18,653 nucleotides of DNA from Acetobacter sp. (GTDB lineage: Bacteria; Pseudomonadota; Alphaproteobacteria; RF32; CAG-239). Shown here in pieces: positions 6,518 through 14,391 of this stretch (the first letter of the stretch is position 1; each line of letters starts with the position of its first letter). The position numbers were made by a program, and so were the translations under genes. The DNA is taken from positions 1 to 18,653 of the forward strand of contig JAMPED010000031.1 in assembly GCA_023665325.1 (NCBI GenBank). The letters run 5' to 3'. Under the pieces are notes generated by a model. It ran no database searches. It was not told the origin of the DNA and saw only the letters and a list, made by a program, of their open reading frames with translations.

Positions 6518-7387
6518 TTATTTTCCTTTAATTTCACCAAGTTTTTCACCTACTTTAACCTTTGCACCACTTTTAAGCTCTTTATTAAATGTTACCTTGC
6601 CTTTGGGAAAAACGCAAACTGTCGTGCTGCCCAAGAGGAAGCGCCCTAATTCTTCGCCTTTTTTCAAGGTGATATTATCTTCTTTATAATCATATATTGT
6701 CTTTTCACGACCAGCTGATGGTGCAATACGACCTGCAAACACAGTTTCGATGCTCGCAACAATGGTTGCACCAACCATCACTACAGCAAAGCGTCCGATT
6801 TGTTCGTGATTAAAGAAACATACCACCCGCTCGTTACGTGCAAACAGATTATCCACACCTCTAGCTGTTATCGGATTAACAGAGAATAAATCTCCAGGAA
6901 TAAATACCATCTTTTCAAGCTTGCCATCTAGAGGCATATGTACGCGATGATAATCTTTCGGAGAGAGATATGTGGTTACAAATTGACCCGATTCAAAGGC
7001 TTTAGCATCTTTTTCATCTCCACCTAATAAGGCCTCCAAACTATAATAGTGTCCTTTGGCTTGAAGAACGGCGTCTTTATATATTTCACCTAGCTCACTG
7101 ATTGTGCCATCTGCTGGATTTACCAAAGCGTTTGCCTCTTTTGCCACTGGACGAGTGCCCTTTTTCAGCGCACGAGTGAAGAATGCGTTAAAAGTTTTAA
7201 ATTCTTTAATATCTTTAACTTCTGCCTCGCTCATATCCACATTATAATATTTGATAAAATTTTCCACCAGCCACGTTGTTCCGTTACCTAATTCTGCGGC
7301 AGCAATCTTCCCAACAGCGCGGGAAATAAGCTTTTTGGGCAAAAAATATTGGATTTTTACTTTCAAATCATCAACCATTGAGGGCAT
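6518..7387 (-). CDS. psd: Phosphatidylserine decarboxylase proenzyme
   Basis: This enzyme converts phosphatidylserine to phosphatidylethanolamine at the inner membrane. The 289-aa protein follows the E. coli-type Psd closely: KYYNVDM, FNAFFTRALKKGTRPV, NPADGTIS (catalytic Asp), LQAKGHYYSLEALLGG, FVTTYLSPKDYHRVHMPLDG (catalytic His), IPGDLFSVN, LFARNERVV, VGATIVASIETV, and the self-cleavage motif LGST in GRFLLGSTTVCVF. Cleavage at that Ser makes the pyruvoyl group of the alpha chain. The frame extends upstream to 7462, but the start at 7387 is chosen because AAGGAG lies 7 bases before it, a promoter occupies the extension, and E. coli Psd begins at the same place. It is first in an operon with a ParB-fold gene and a GT2 gene. 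Confidence 0.96.
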   Translation of the reverse strand: MPSMVDDLKVKIQYFLPKKLISRAVGKIAAAELGNGTTWLVENFIKYYNVDMSEAEVKDIKEFKTFNAFFTRALKKGTRPVAKEANALVNPADGTISELGEIYKDAVLQAKGHYYSLEALLGGDEKDAKAFESGQFVTTYLSPKDYHRVHMPLDGKLEKMVFIPGDLFSVNPITARGVDNLFARNERVVCFFNHEQIGRFAVVMVGATIVASIETVFAGRIAPSAGREKTIYDYKEDNITLKKGEELGRFLLGSTTVCVFPKGKVTFNKELKSGAKVKVGEKLGEIKGK

Positions 7388-7416
7388 ATACGTTCTCCTT
7401 ATCAAAACATAAACCC

Positions 7417-7444
7417 AGCATAGCAGTTGGCTTGACATTGTCAA
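7417..7444 (-). promoter_or_regulatory. Sigma-70 promoter of the psd operon with inverted repeat at -35
   Basis: On the minus strand, TTGACA (7439-7444), a 16-base spacer and TATGCT (7417-7422) lie 30 bases upstream of the psd start. The -35 box is one arm of an exact inverted repeat, TTGACA-T-TGTCAA (7432-7444), which could be an operator. The promoter lies inside the upstream extension of the psd frame, which argues against the longer start. Confidence 0.55.
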
Positions 7445-7460
7445 CCAAAAATAGCAGCAC

Positions 7461-7491
7461 AAAAAAAATCGGGGAAAACCCCGACTTTTTT
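7461..7491 (-). terminator. Rho-independent terminator of the 243-aa gene
   Basis: The stem is TCGGGG (7469-7474) and CCCCGA (7479-7484) around an AAAA loop. A-run and T-run flanks lie on both sides, so it could work in both directions. In the minus direction it directly follows, and overlaps, the stop codon of the 7490-8221 gene, and it insulates the psd promoter. Confidence 0.8.
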
Positions 7492-8221
7492 AATTGCAAA
7501 GAAGATTTCGTTTGCGAATAATATAGGCGACGATGTCCTCCATATTATTCCACATTCCGGCGAGATAATGAACAAGGCACTTACGAAAATAAGCGTCTGC
7601 CTTCATCTCATCCAGTTCTAGAGAATAATTGGCAAAGCAATAATGCTTAGCGCGAACATCAATCTCAATTTCATTGCGTTCTAGCCAATTAAACAAATTG
7701 AACGAGTTGACCGCGAGTATATCACAACACTTATCAGCCTTTAACAACCTGTTATATAACCGGCTATATACGCTTCCGAGACTATCAAACTCCCAATCAA
7801 AAACAAAGTTCCAATCACACAGAACATTCTCGATGGTATTGGCAGAAAGGTGGTATGCGCATCCCCCTTCCAGATACGGCCACGCATAAAAGCTGCATCC
7901 ATCGTCATCTGAATTTCCGGTGAAGGTCAAGAAATTGAGCGTCTCGAAAAGGACGAGGTTTAAGTCATCGTTTTCTAATTCGAAAAACTTAAGAGCAAGC
8001 ATTGGGCTAAGGATTTCTTTATCACTTACTTCAAAGATGTGTTGTTCATCTTCTTTTGAATAACCACAATACAACCTTAGGGGGACGGCTGCGCCTTTCG
8101 TCTTTAATAACTGATAATAACTTTCGGGTTTTAAACGCCAACTGTTAATGATTTCTACGGCGTCTTTACCACTGAGCGGCTCTTGTCTGGAGAGCAACAC
8201 TCTTACGTCTATATAATCCAT
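7490..8221 (-). CDS. Hypothetical cytoplasmic protein, 243 aa
   Basis: I do not recognise this protein. It starts MDYIDVRVLLSRQEPLSG, has no signal peptide or membrane segment, and is rich in aromatic residues, Cys and Asn/Asp. Runs such as YAWPYLEGGCAYHL, DWNFVFDWEFDSLG and KADAYFRKCLVHYLAGMWNNM suggest a compact globular alpha/beta fold. The start lacks a strong Shine-Dalgarno, but a good promoter lies about 30 bases upstream, and a strong terminator overlaps the stop codon. It is therefore probably a single-gene transcript. It lies downstream of, and in the same direction as, the AAA+/VWA operon, 68 bases after its last gene, so read-through could link them. No nucleotide-binding or catalytic motif is visible. 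Function unknown. Confidence 0.7.
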   Translation of the reverse strand: MDYIDVRVLLSRQEPLSGKDAVEIINSWRLKPESYYQLLKTKGAAVPLRLYCGYSKEDEQHIFEVSDKEILSPMLALKFFELENDDLNLVLFETLNFLTFTGNSDDDGCSFYAWPYLEGGCAYHLSANTIENVLCDWNFVFDWEFDSLGSVYSRLYNRLLKADKCCDILAVNSFNLFNWLERNEIEIDVRAKHYCFANYSLELDEMKADAYFRKCLVHYLAGMWNNMEDIVAYIIRKRNLLCN

Positions 8222-8249
8222 ATCTTAAAAATTTTAGTTTCTGCAATGG

Positions 8250-8278
8250 AGAGTACTTGATGTTTCCTTTTTTGTCAA
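8250..8278 (-). promoter_or_regulatory. Putative sigma-70 promoter of the 243-aa gene
   Basis: On the minus strand, TTGACA (8273-8278), 17 bases and TACTCT (8250-8255) give a short leader of about 20 bases to the ATG at 8221. Confidence 0.45.
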
Positions 8279-8289
8279 GAAATATCTGT

Positions 8290-8604
8290 CTAATTTTTGA
8301 TTTCAAATGCACAAAAAATTTCTTTGGTTAAAGATGTGCGAGATAAGACACTTTTTAGCCCTTTTGCGGTGATGGCGGCATATTTGCTAATATATACTTG
8401 TGCAACATCTGGTGTATTGATGGCTTCTTCTAATTCCATTAAAGTTGTAACTTCTTTGGTACCTGCAAGATTTTTGATAACTTGTTCTTCGCCACTAGCA
8501 TTGAGTGGATAAACTCTGCAACCATCAAACTCAGCATACGGACGTGCTAAAACTGTTTGTAAGATGATGGTTTCTATCTCATTTTTATTTAAGCACTTTA
8601 CCAT
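8290..8604 (-). CDS. Small protein coupled to the AAA+ ATPase, 104 aa
   Basis: This 104-aa protein begins MVKCLNKNEIETIIL. I do not recognise its family. It looks like a small alpha/beta cytoplasmic domain: FDGCRVYPLNASGEEQVIKNL, a helix TLMELEEAI, a strand VAQVYIS and a C-terminal strand FCAFEIKN. It has no signal peptide, no membrane segment and no metal-binding motif. Its ATG is two bases beyond the stop of the AAA+ gene. Its AAGGAAG Shine-Dalgarno lies within the last codons of that gene, so translation is probably coupled and the product may work with the ATPase, for example as an adaptor or regulatory subunit. That role is inferred from position only. Confidence 0.7.
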   Translation of the reverse strand: MVKCLNKNEIETIILQTVLARPYAEFDGCRVYPLNASGEEQVIKNLAGTKEVTTLMELEEAINTPDVAQVYISKYAAITAKGLKSVLSRTSLTKEIFCAFEIKN

Positions 8605-8606
8605 AA

Positions 8607-11237
8607 TTATCTTCCTTTTCTCTTTTGGATTAAAACTTGTTGCAATGACTTATTGTCTTCATATTCGACATTTGTTAGTTGAACGGCATCAGTTTTAGCT
8701 AATTCACTGCTTGGCAGAGCTTGCAAAAATTGATAAAAATCTTCAACAGTACCGCCTTCGGCTAAATCTTTTTCAATACGCAACATCATTGATGACACGA
8801 TGTGAGCTGGGGTGATGCTACTTTCAACGTATAAATCTGTCTGTTTTTGAAGATAATCTGCTATCATTTTATAATCTCTTGCTTCTTCGGCTTCTGCTTT
8901 CTCTCTTCTAACATTCACAAACAAAACACCATTTTGGGTTAATTGAGCTCTTTGCGTGGCAGAGATATCAAAAGTGGCTAATATCATTGCATTTTGAGTA
9001 CCTTTATTATATATAATTGAGGCAAAACCAATATCCGCATTTTCTTTATCATTGACCAATACATTGGTGGTAAAGAAATTATCATCTTTACCCTCAGCTA
9101 TACGACGGCTGATTTCGTTTCCATCTGCGGGAGACAAATTAGGCTTTTCCATTGCATACTTGCGGATATTATATTTGCGCATATTTTTTAAGATAAAACT
9201 ATCGGCAAACTGTGTGGCGGTAATGAGCTCTTCTCTTGTCACTATTTCTTTTGGGGTGGATGACATATAGGTCTTTAAGATTGGCTTTTCGGCAGTGGTT
9301 TCAATATTATAATTAGGGATAAAGATATGTTGCAAATTATCTTCAGTGCCTAACATTGCCACAGCCTCAAGCAAAGTATCATCATCAACAACGTCTTCTG
9401 CTTGTAATTGTTCGCCATATTCATAATTAACGGAGGAAACAAGCACGTTTTTAATCTCTTCAATAGCAACGCTAGGTAAATCTTCGGGATGAGCATTATA
9501 CAAATCTGCGACAGAGTCTTCTCCTACATAACCAGCAAAACGGAAGTGAAGTCCTTGGGCGATTTTTTTAAGACTAGCCCAAACAGTTTCAATTTTGGCA
9601 TAATCTTCTTCAGGGGCATCTGAATCTTTGAGCATATTATTCAAACTATCTGGCATAATCATATCGTGCAGTTTGGTGGCGACTTCATTTTCCAGCCTTG
9701 TCCCTCGAACCAAAAGTTGTTCCTTTTCACGGTTAGCGATGCGTTTACTCATTTCCCAAGCAATTTCTTCTTGTGATTGTTGGCGTTCCTTTTTCCCTAA
9801 GCCTGCAAAAGCCTTTCTGCCTCTCACCTTACTTTGAGGCGTGTTAATTTTGGAGTGTTGATAGAGTTTATATACATAACGTAAATCCAAAACAACTTGA
9901 TTTTTGAGATAATCAGTATAAGCTACTGGCAGACTATCATCCTTGATTGCTTGTTGAACTAAAGTTTCTGCACTAGCAATCAGACTGCCAAATTGGAGGG
10001 CTACTTCTATTGTACGGTCAATATGGGTGATATTAAATTTTTCTTCCTGCGGTATCTTCTTTTTTTCCTCTGCTGTTAAACCGACTGTGCGCAAGTGCAT
10101 CAATGTTTCTGCAAGTTCTTCTGGATGTAGATCGTAGTATTCGTTATCCATCATATATACGTGATACGCAGGAACACCGGTTAAGTGTTTCAGAGAGCGA
10201 GAAACAAAATCTGCAGTTTCGGGATCTGAAATCTGGCGAATATCTATCCCCATACCTTCACGAGATATCATTGGTTTGGTCAGCTCTTTGGCACTTATTC
10301 CCATATCTTCAGTCGCATTATTGGCTGTCCCTAAAAACATAAATGTATCAGGAATTTCTGAGCGGCGGATAACCATTTCTTTATCATCTTCACCTTTGAG
10401 TTTCAACTCTTCGGCTGTTGGTTCTGAGAAAAAGGCTTGAATACGCAGCCACGCATCAACTGCAGGTCCACGGTTTGCCTCATCACGAATGACCATTCGT
10501 CCATAATCTGGCGAATCTGGGTTAATTAGCGCTTGTAATAACGGACCATTACTGACAACAAATCCCAGAGAACTGGCGTCTTTTTCATAAGTTATTCCCT
10601 CCATTTCCATCACTTTATCAAGCACTGTTTCCATATATGATGCATCTTGATTGATTGCATTCCAATCGATTGCTGTAATTTTTCTGTCTTCACGGGTTTC
10701 TTGGGTGACAATATCATTGCCAAACATCTTTTTCAAATATGCCACCGCATTTTGTGACAAAGCAAACTCTGGATCTTGGTTTCCTATTCGGATACGTGCA
10801 TCTAATTTACGCTGTTTACGAGTTTGATCAACACTAAAGGTTGTCACCTTAAAAAGCTCATCAGGGTTATCTATATTATTACAATCAACAATCAGTGCGC
10901 CTTTGGGATGAACAAGCTCGCCAATAGACTTTGCTAAAAATGTTTTACCATTACCTGGAGCGCCCATTGTGGTATAACCATAGCTTTTACTCTCTGCTGG
11001 CGTACGGCTTTTATCTAGCCTTAAAAGCATTTCGGTCATATCTTTCATCATACTAGGATCTGTCACAACCTGTCTTATCAGGCGACCATAAATACGATCT
11101 TTATCTTCATTACGCATTGTGGGGATATATATAGCATTTTCCTCATCGGCAAGCCAAGTTATTTGATTAGTTATTTTATCTAATACAGGGATAGGATATT
11201 CTGGTGTACCAAATTTATGTCTGTATATTTTTGCCAT
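8607..11237 (-). CDS. Large MoxR/CobS-like AAA+ ATPase, 876 aa
   Basis: The N-terminal half is an AAA+ module. Walker A is GAPGNGKT (residues 92-99) in YGYTTMGAPGNGKTFLAKS. Walker B is RMVIRDEANRG (247-257, with Asp252-Glu253). Sensor 1 is FMFLGTANN (299-307), and an Arg in the SREGMG segment (about 325-330) may act in trans. The DEANRG and TANN wording is typical of MoxR/CobS-type ATPases. The spacing between Walker A and B, about 150 residues, is much longer than usual. The C-terminal half (about 400-876) is not recognised; it is rich in charged helices near 475-520. MoxR-like proteins are usually 300-400 aa, so this is large. The ATG has AGGAGC upstream. It lies between the VWA-metallopeptidase gene and a 104-aa gene. 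A ring-shaped remodelling ATPase working on or with the VWA protein is the best inference; the substrate is unknown. Confidence 0.88.
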   Translation of the reverse strand: MAKIYRHKFGTPEYPIPVLDKITNQITWLADEENAIYIPTMRNEDKDRIYGRLIRQVVTDPSMMKDMTEMLLRLDKSRTPAESKSYGYTTMGAPGNGKTFLAKSIGELVHPKGALIVDCNNIDNPDELFKVTTFSVDQTRKQRKLDARIRIGNQDPEFALSQNAVAYLKKMFGNDIVTQETREDRKITAIDWNAINQDASYMETVLDKVMEMEGITYEKDASSLGFVVSNGPLLQALINPDSPDYGRMVIRDEANRGPAVDAWLRIQAFFSEPTAEELKLKGEDDKEMVIRRSEIPDTFMFLGTANNATEDMGISAKELTKPMISREGMGIDIRQISDPETADFVSRSLKHLTGVPAYHVYMMDNEYYDLHPEELAETLMHLRTVGLTAEEKKKIPQEEKFNITHIDRTIEVALQFGSLIASAETLVQQAIKDDSLPVAYTDYLKNQVVLDLRYVYKLYQHSKINTPQSKVRGRKAFAGLGKKERQQSQEEIAWEMSKRIANREKEQLLVRGTRLENEVATKLHDMIMPDSLNNMLKDSDAPEEDYAKIETVWASLKKIAQGLHFRFAGYVGEDSVADLYNAHPEDLPSVAIEEIKNVLVSSVNYEYGEQLQAEDVVDDDTLLEAVAMLGTEDNLQHIFIPNYNIETTAEKPILKTYMSSTPKEIVTREELITATQFADSFILKNMRKYNIRKYAMEKPNLSPADGNEISRRIAEGKDDNFFTTNVLVNDKENADIGFASIIYNKGTQNAMILATFDISATQRAQLTQNGVLFVNVRREKAEAEEARDYKMIADYLQKQTDLYVESSITPAHIVSSMMLRIEKDLAEGGTVEDFYQFLQALPSSELAKTDAVQLTNVEYEDNKSLQQVLIQKRKGR

Positions 11238-11266
11238 TTTATGCTCCTATGGTTTCTTTTCTTAGT

Positions 11267-11295
11267 ATTTTACCACTTTTTCTTTATTCTTGCAA
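11267..11295 (-). promoter_or_regulatory. Putative internal promoter for the AAA+ gene
   Basis: In the 68-base gap after the VWA gene, the minus strand carries TTGCAA (11290-11295), 17 bases and TAAAAT (11267-11272). This resembles the promoter before the VWA gene (TTGCCA, 17 bases, TAAAAT). It could supply extra ATPase relative to the VWA partner. Confidence 0.4.
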
Positions 11296-11305
11296 TTATT
11301 CATTT

Positions 11306-14203
11306 TTATCGTCTACGCCTTTTAATATCTTTTAATGTTTCAGCTATTAATTTTTGCTTAATACCGTTGGTCATCGGGGATTTTATTTGACTGTGTTTCA
11401 TTCGTTTTTTCAGCATATTAGTAATAGCGATGGAGATTTGTGAAGGATCATCGATATGATCAACATAATCTGTTTGGGTCGAACCTTGTTTTTTCATTTC
11501 TTCTATAAATGGTTTGGTATAATTTCGCCAGCCACCATCTATAAAGAAACAATCAAAGGTTATCTGTTCATTTTTCTCAAGCATTGTCTGAAGCTGCTGA
11601 TTAACTAAAAATTTTCCATTTCTATGTTCTCTGTAGTCATTGTTACCACCATCGGTGACTGAGAAGATGTGCGTAAAACCACTTTTTTTATGTGGATGGG
11701 CAACCATATTTTGGGCGACATCGTCTAAAAATTGACTTACGGCTGGAATGAGGTGATCGTTACATCCTCCCTGCCCTTTACGCACACTTTCCAACCTTTT
11801 AGCAACTATTTTGGTTTTATCATCAGGAAGAGCTACGGTGAGCGGCGTTGGTTCACCCATCATATAAATATAAACATTTATCTCTTTGAAACTGCGAGCT
11901 GCTTCATATAAAATACAAGAGATAGCTAAAGCATTATCAAATGGTTTTCCTGTCATAGAACCAGAACCGTCTATTAAAATACCAAAGTTTGACTGCGGAA
12001 TTTCTATCTCTTTAATAATTTCGTCCTCTGAGTATTTATATTGGGTACGAAAACGCTCTAAATCTTTGCTGGTGATGTTGGGATCGTTCTGACGAATTTT
12101 CTGTTCTAATGCAATATGACGCTGCAAATCGATACTCCTGCCCCCCTGAATAGGAAGTTTTGTCATTTTATTTTTAATTTTTTCTTGACCACGGTGAATA
12201 CTATTAAGTTTATTTTGTTTGATAATCTTAGCTATCATTTTTTTTGCCTGCGCAATTTCATTCGTATATTGAGCAATGTATTTTTGGTATTCGTCCCAAT
12301 TTCCTTCTCGATAAAAATGAGCGGCTTTGTTTTTATCTAAATCCGGTTTTTTCATTTGTTCTATCTCAACCAATGTTGGATAATCATTTTGCGGGATAAA
12401 ATCTTCAAGATTTTCTCTTTTTTCACCTTTATCATCTTCATCATCATTGTCTACTTGCTGATTTTGAGAAACAGCGCTTTGCTTATCTTTATCACTGTCA
12501 GTTGTTTCTTTATTTTTTTCATTCTCTGCCTGCATTTTCTCTAGCAATTCTTTAATATCTTCTGCCTCTGAAAGTATTTCTTCCGCTTTTTCATTACTTA
12601 TTTGTGGGCGATATTGTTTATCTGTATCAGGCAAATGAAACTGTTCAGTTGATGGAAAAGATGACATATTTGTGTCTTGATTATCATCTTGGTCATCGCT
12701 TTGCTGTTGGTTCTGTTGTTGCAGATTACCTTGATCACTGCTTTGCTGTTGGCTCTGTTGCAGATTACCTTGGTCATCGCTTTGCTGTTGGTTCTGCTGA
12801 GACTGATTATTCATTTGATTATCAATATCTTTTTCAGCTTGTTTATAGAGCTCATCCATATATTGGGCAACAAATAAATCAAAAAATTCGTCTACCATTG
12901 CCGCACGACGTTTACTCATACTCGTCATTCGTGTTTGATAGATTTTGGCATTCAGACTTTTTAGTTTGGGACTGGGTTGACTTGTTTCAAACTTATTACA
13001 TATTTCACGAATACGCTCAAAACTCTCTGCGGAATTCATCTTTTGCCCATTGGCGTCTGTTCCGCTCAAAAGTTCGGGATATAGATGTAATGCGTGCCAC
13101 TCCTCAATTTTATGTTCGGATATAAGCTTATTATTCACAAAAAAACTATTACGTGCCACATCTTTAACGTGTTGGATACGTACTCGTACATCTTTATTCA
13201 TCAGCTTTTCAGCCTCTTCTAGCGTTTGAGGTGTGGTATATTTTTGACCAACGTTAATATCTGTTTCCAATTCGTTTAGATGAGCTGCGTCGTATTCCCC
13301 ACCAAAATTTATAGCAAAACGATTGGCATACATATTTTCAAGCTCATCAAAAAAACGAAAACGATACTCAAATTCCACTTTCAAACGAGAAGCTTCTTTG
13401 GCGGCTTTTCTATATGCCTCATTATCGTTAGCTTTTATTGCTGCTTCAAGTTTTTTTATCAATTCATTTTGCCGTTCTACAATTTGTTCCATTCTTGGTG
13501 AACGGGTAAACTGTGTTCCTTGAGAGTGGGCTATTTCGTGCCCTAAGGCTGTAGATGCAGCATCAACGCCTACAACGAGTGTCCAGAGCATATCATCTAT
13601 AATTAAATTTTTATCTGGTATAAAACAATAATTGATATTAGGATAATTCATTGCACTCCACACAATTTTGGCATTGGGATTGTTTAATGAATTTTCTATA
13701 ACGGCGCTATGTCTTTGCAGCTCTCGCTGCATATATGAAGATGAAGCTATGCGACGCCAGATGACGCTTTGGCTAATATCGGGATTATGCTTATGAGTAT
13801 CCCATTTTTGTGCTATTTCAGGGTGTGCGGCGTATAGAGCTAAAACTGTTCCCCAAAAAAATTGTGATTCTTCATCTCTAAGATTTAGCGGGATTTTAAT
13901 ATCACCAGTTAGAAGAAAATGTTCAAAATTTTCCTGATGAGTGGCAAAAATGGCTTTTTTTTCATTATCGCCACTAAACAAAGGTGCTAATTTTGTATGT
14001 AGATGGCGAATATATGTTTCGGTAATATTATTTTTATATTCTGCTGTCAGGAAATTTGCGGATAAATCTATACGCAAGCGATTTAAATCTTTTTGGATAA
14101 TATCTTTAATGTGGCGTATTTGGGATTCTGCAGTATTTTTTTGCTGGTTACCTAAAATATCTTCAGAGTTTTTATTTATCAGCTTCTTGAAACTATTTAT
14201 CAT
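11306..14203 (-). CDS. Zincin-like metallopeptidase-VWA fusion protein, 965 aa
   Basis: Three regions are visible. Residues 1-460 contain the zincin motif HEIAH (222-226) in ASTALGHEIAHSQGT. About 60 residues later comes DELENMYANRFAINFGG (286-302), whose Glu289 (or Glu287) is a likely third zinc ligand, as in E-x-x-A-N-x-F-A motifs of ImmA/IrrE-type peptidases. Residues 461-600 are low-complexity, Gln/Asp/Glu-rich, with a short tandem repeat. Residues 738-930 form a von Willebrand A domain with the MIDAS motif DGSGS (745-749), a GGCND segment (812-816) and SVTDGG (848-853). The layout of N-domain, acidic linker and C-terminal VWA recalls CobT, but CobT lacks the HExxH, and no CobN gene is seen. 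The C-terminus is very basic (KRRRR). There is no signal peptide, so it acts in the cytoplasm with the downstream AAA+ ATPase. The start has an AGGT Shine-Dalgarno. Peptidase activity is inferred from motifs. Confidence 0.85.
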   Translation of the reverse strand: MINSFKKLINKNSEDILGNQQKNTAESQIRHIKDIIQKDLNRLRIDLSANFLTAEYKNNITETYIRHLHTKLAPLFSGDNEKKAIFATHQENFEHFLLTGDIKIPLNLRDEESQFFWGTVLALYAAHPEIAQKWDTHKHNPDISQSVIWRRIASSSYMQRELQRHSAVIENSLNNPNAKIVWSAMNYPNINYCFIPDKNLIIDDMLWTLVVGVDAASTALGHEIAHSQGTQFTRSPRMEQIVERQNELIKKLEAAIKANDNEAYRKAAKEASRLKVEFEYRFRFFDELENMYANRFAINFGGEYDAAHLNELETDINVGQKYTTPQTLEEAEKLMNKDVRVRIQHVKDVARNSFFVNNKLISEHKIEEWHALHLYPELLSGTDANGQKMNSAESFERIREICNKFETSQPSPKLKSLNAKIYQTRMTSMSKRRAAMVDEFFDLFVAQYMDELYKQAEKDIDNQMNNQSQQNQQQSDDQGNLQQSQQQSSDQGNLQQQNQQQSDDQDDNQDTNMSSFPSTEQFHLPDTDKQYRPQISNEKAEEILSEAEDIKELLEKMQAENEKNKETTDSDKDKQSAVSQNQQVDNDDEDDKGEKRENLEDFIPQNDYPTLVEIEQMKKPDLDKNKAAHFYREGNWDEYQKYIAQYTNEIAQAKKMIAKIIKQNKLNSIHRGQEKIKNKMTKLPIQGGRSIDLQRHIALEQKIRQNDPNITSKDLERFRTQYKYSEDEIIKEIEIPQSNFGILIDGSGSMTGKPFDNALAISCILYEAARSFKEINVYIYMMGEPTPLTVALPDDKTKIVAKRLESVRKGQGGCNDHLIPAVSQFLDDVAQNMVAHPHKKSGFTHIFSVTDGGNNDYREHRNGKFLVNQQLQTMLEKNEQITFDCFFIDGGWRNYTKPFIEEMKKQGSTQTDYVDHIDDPSQISIAITNMLKKRMKHSQIKSPMTNGIKQKLIAETLKDIKRRRR
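12689..12800. repeat. In-frame tandem repeat in the Q/D-rich linker
   Basis: Two full units of 42 bp (12689-12730) and 39 bp (12731-12769) and a partial third (12770-about 12800) are nearly identical. They encode the Gln-rich phrase SDDQGNLQQ with minor variants. Both unit lengths are multiples of three, so copy number can change without frameshift. Confidence 0.85.
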
Positions 14204-14231
14204 ATTTGGTACCTTTTTTAAACTTTATATT

Positions 14232-14260
14232 ATTTTAACATAATATTAGAAACTTGGCAA
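14232..14260 (-). promoter_or_regulatory. Sigma-70 promoter of the VWA/AAA+ operon
   Basis: On the minus strand, TTGCCA (14255-14260), 17 bases and TAAAAT (14232-14237) lie about 30 bases upstream of the VWA start. It is divergent from the GT-C-like gene. Confidence 0.5.
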
Positions 14261-14391
14261 GTTTTTTATGACGCTGCATATCAGGTTTTTGAAACTTGAC
14301 TTTAAGATAAAAAAATTGTTAGTTGTTTATAGATTACCACGCTTTATGGGACAGATGTGTGCCTTGCAGTGACGAGTAAAAAGGATGAAAG

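Noticed and set aside
7388..7462. Upstream extension of the psd frame adding 25 residues
   Set aside because: The extension contains the -35 and -10 boxes and the ribosome-binding site for the 7387 start, and E. coli-type Psd begins at the shorter start.
12604..13125. Plus-strand 173-aa open frame with repeats (DYLDHCFAVGS, DYLGHRFAVGS)
   Set aside because: It is the antisense image of the Q/D-rich linker of the VWA protein. Its repeats simply mirror the 42/39-bp DNA repeats, and it has no ribosome-binding site.
11306..14203. Calling the VWA/AAA+ pair CobT/CobS of cobaltochelatase
   Set aside because: No CobN or other cobalamin gene is in the window, CobT has no HEIAH site, and the ATPase is far longer than CobS. 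Only the general architecture is shared.
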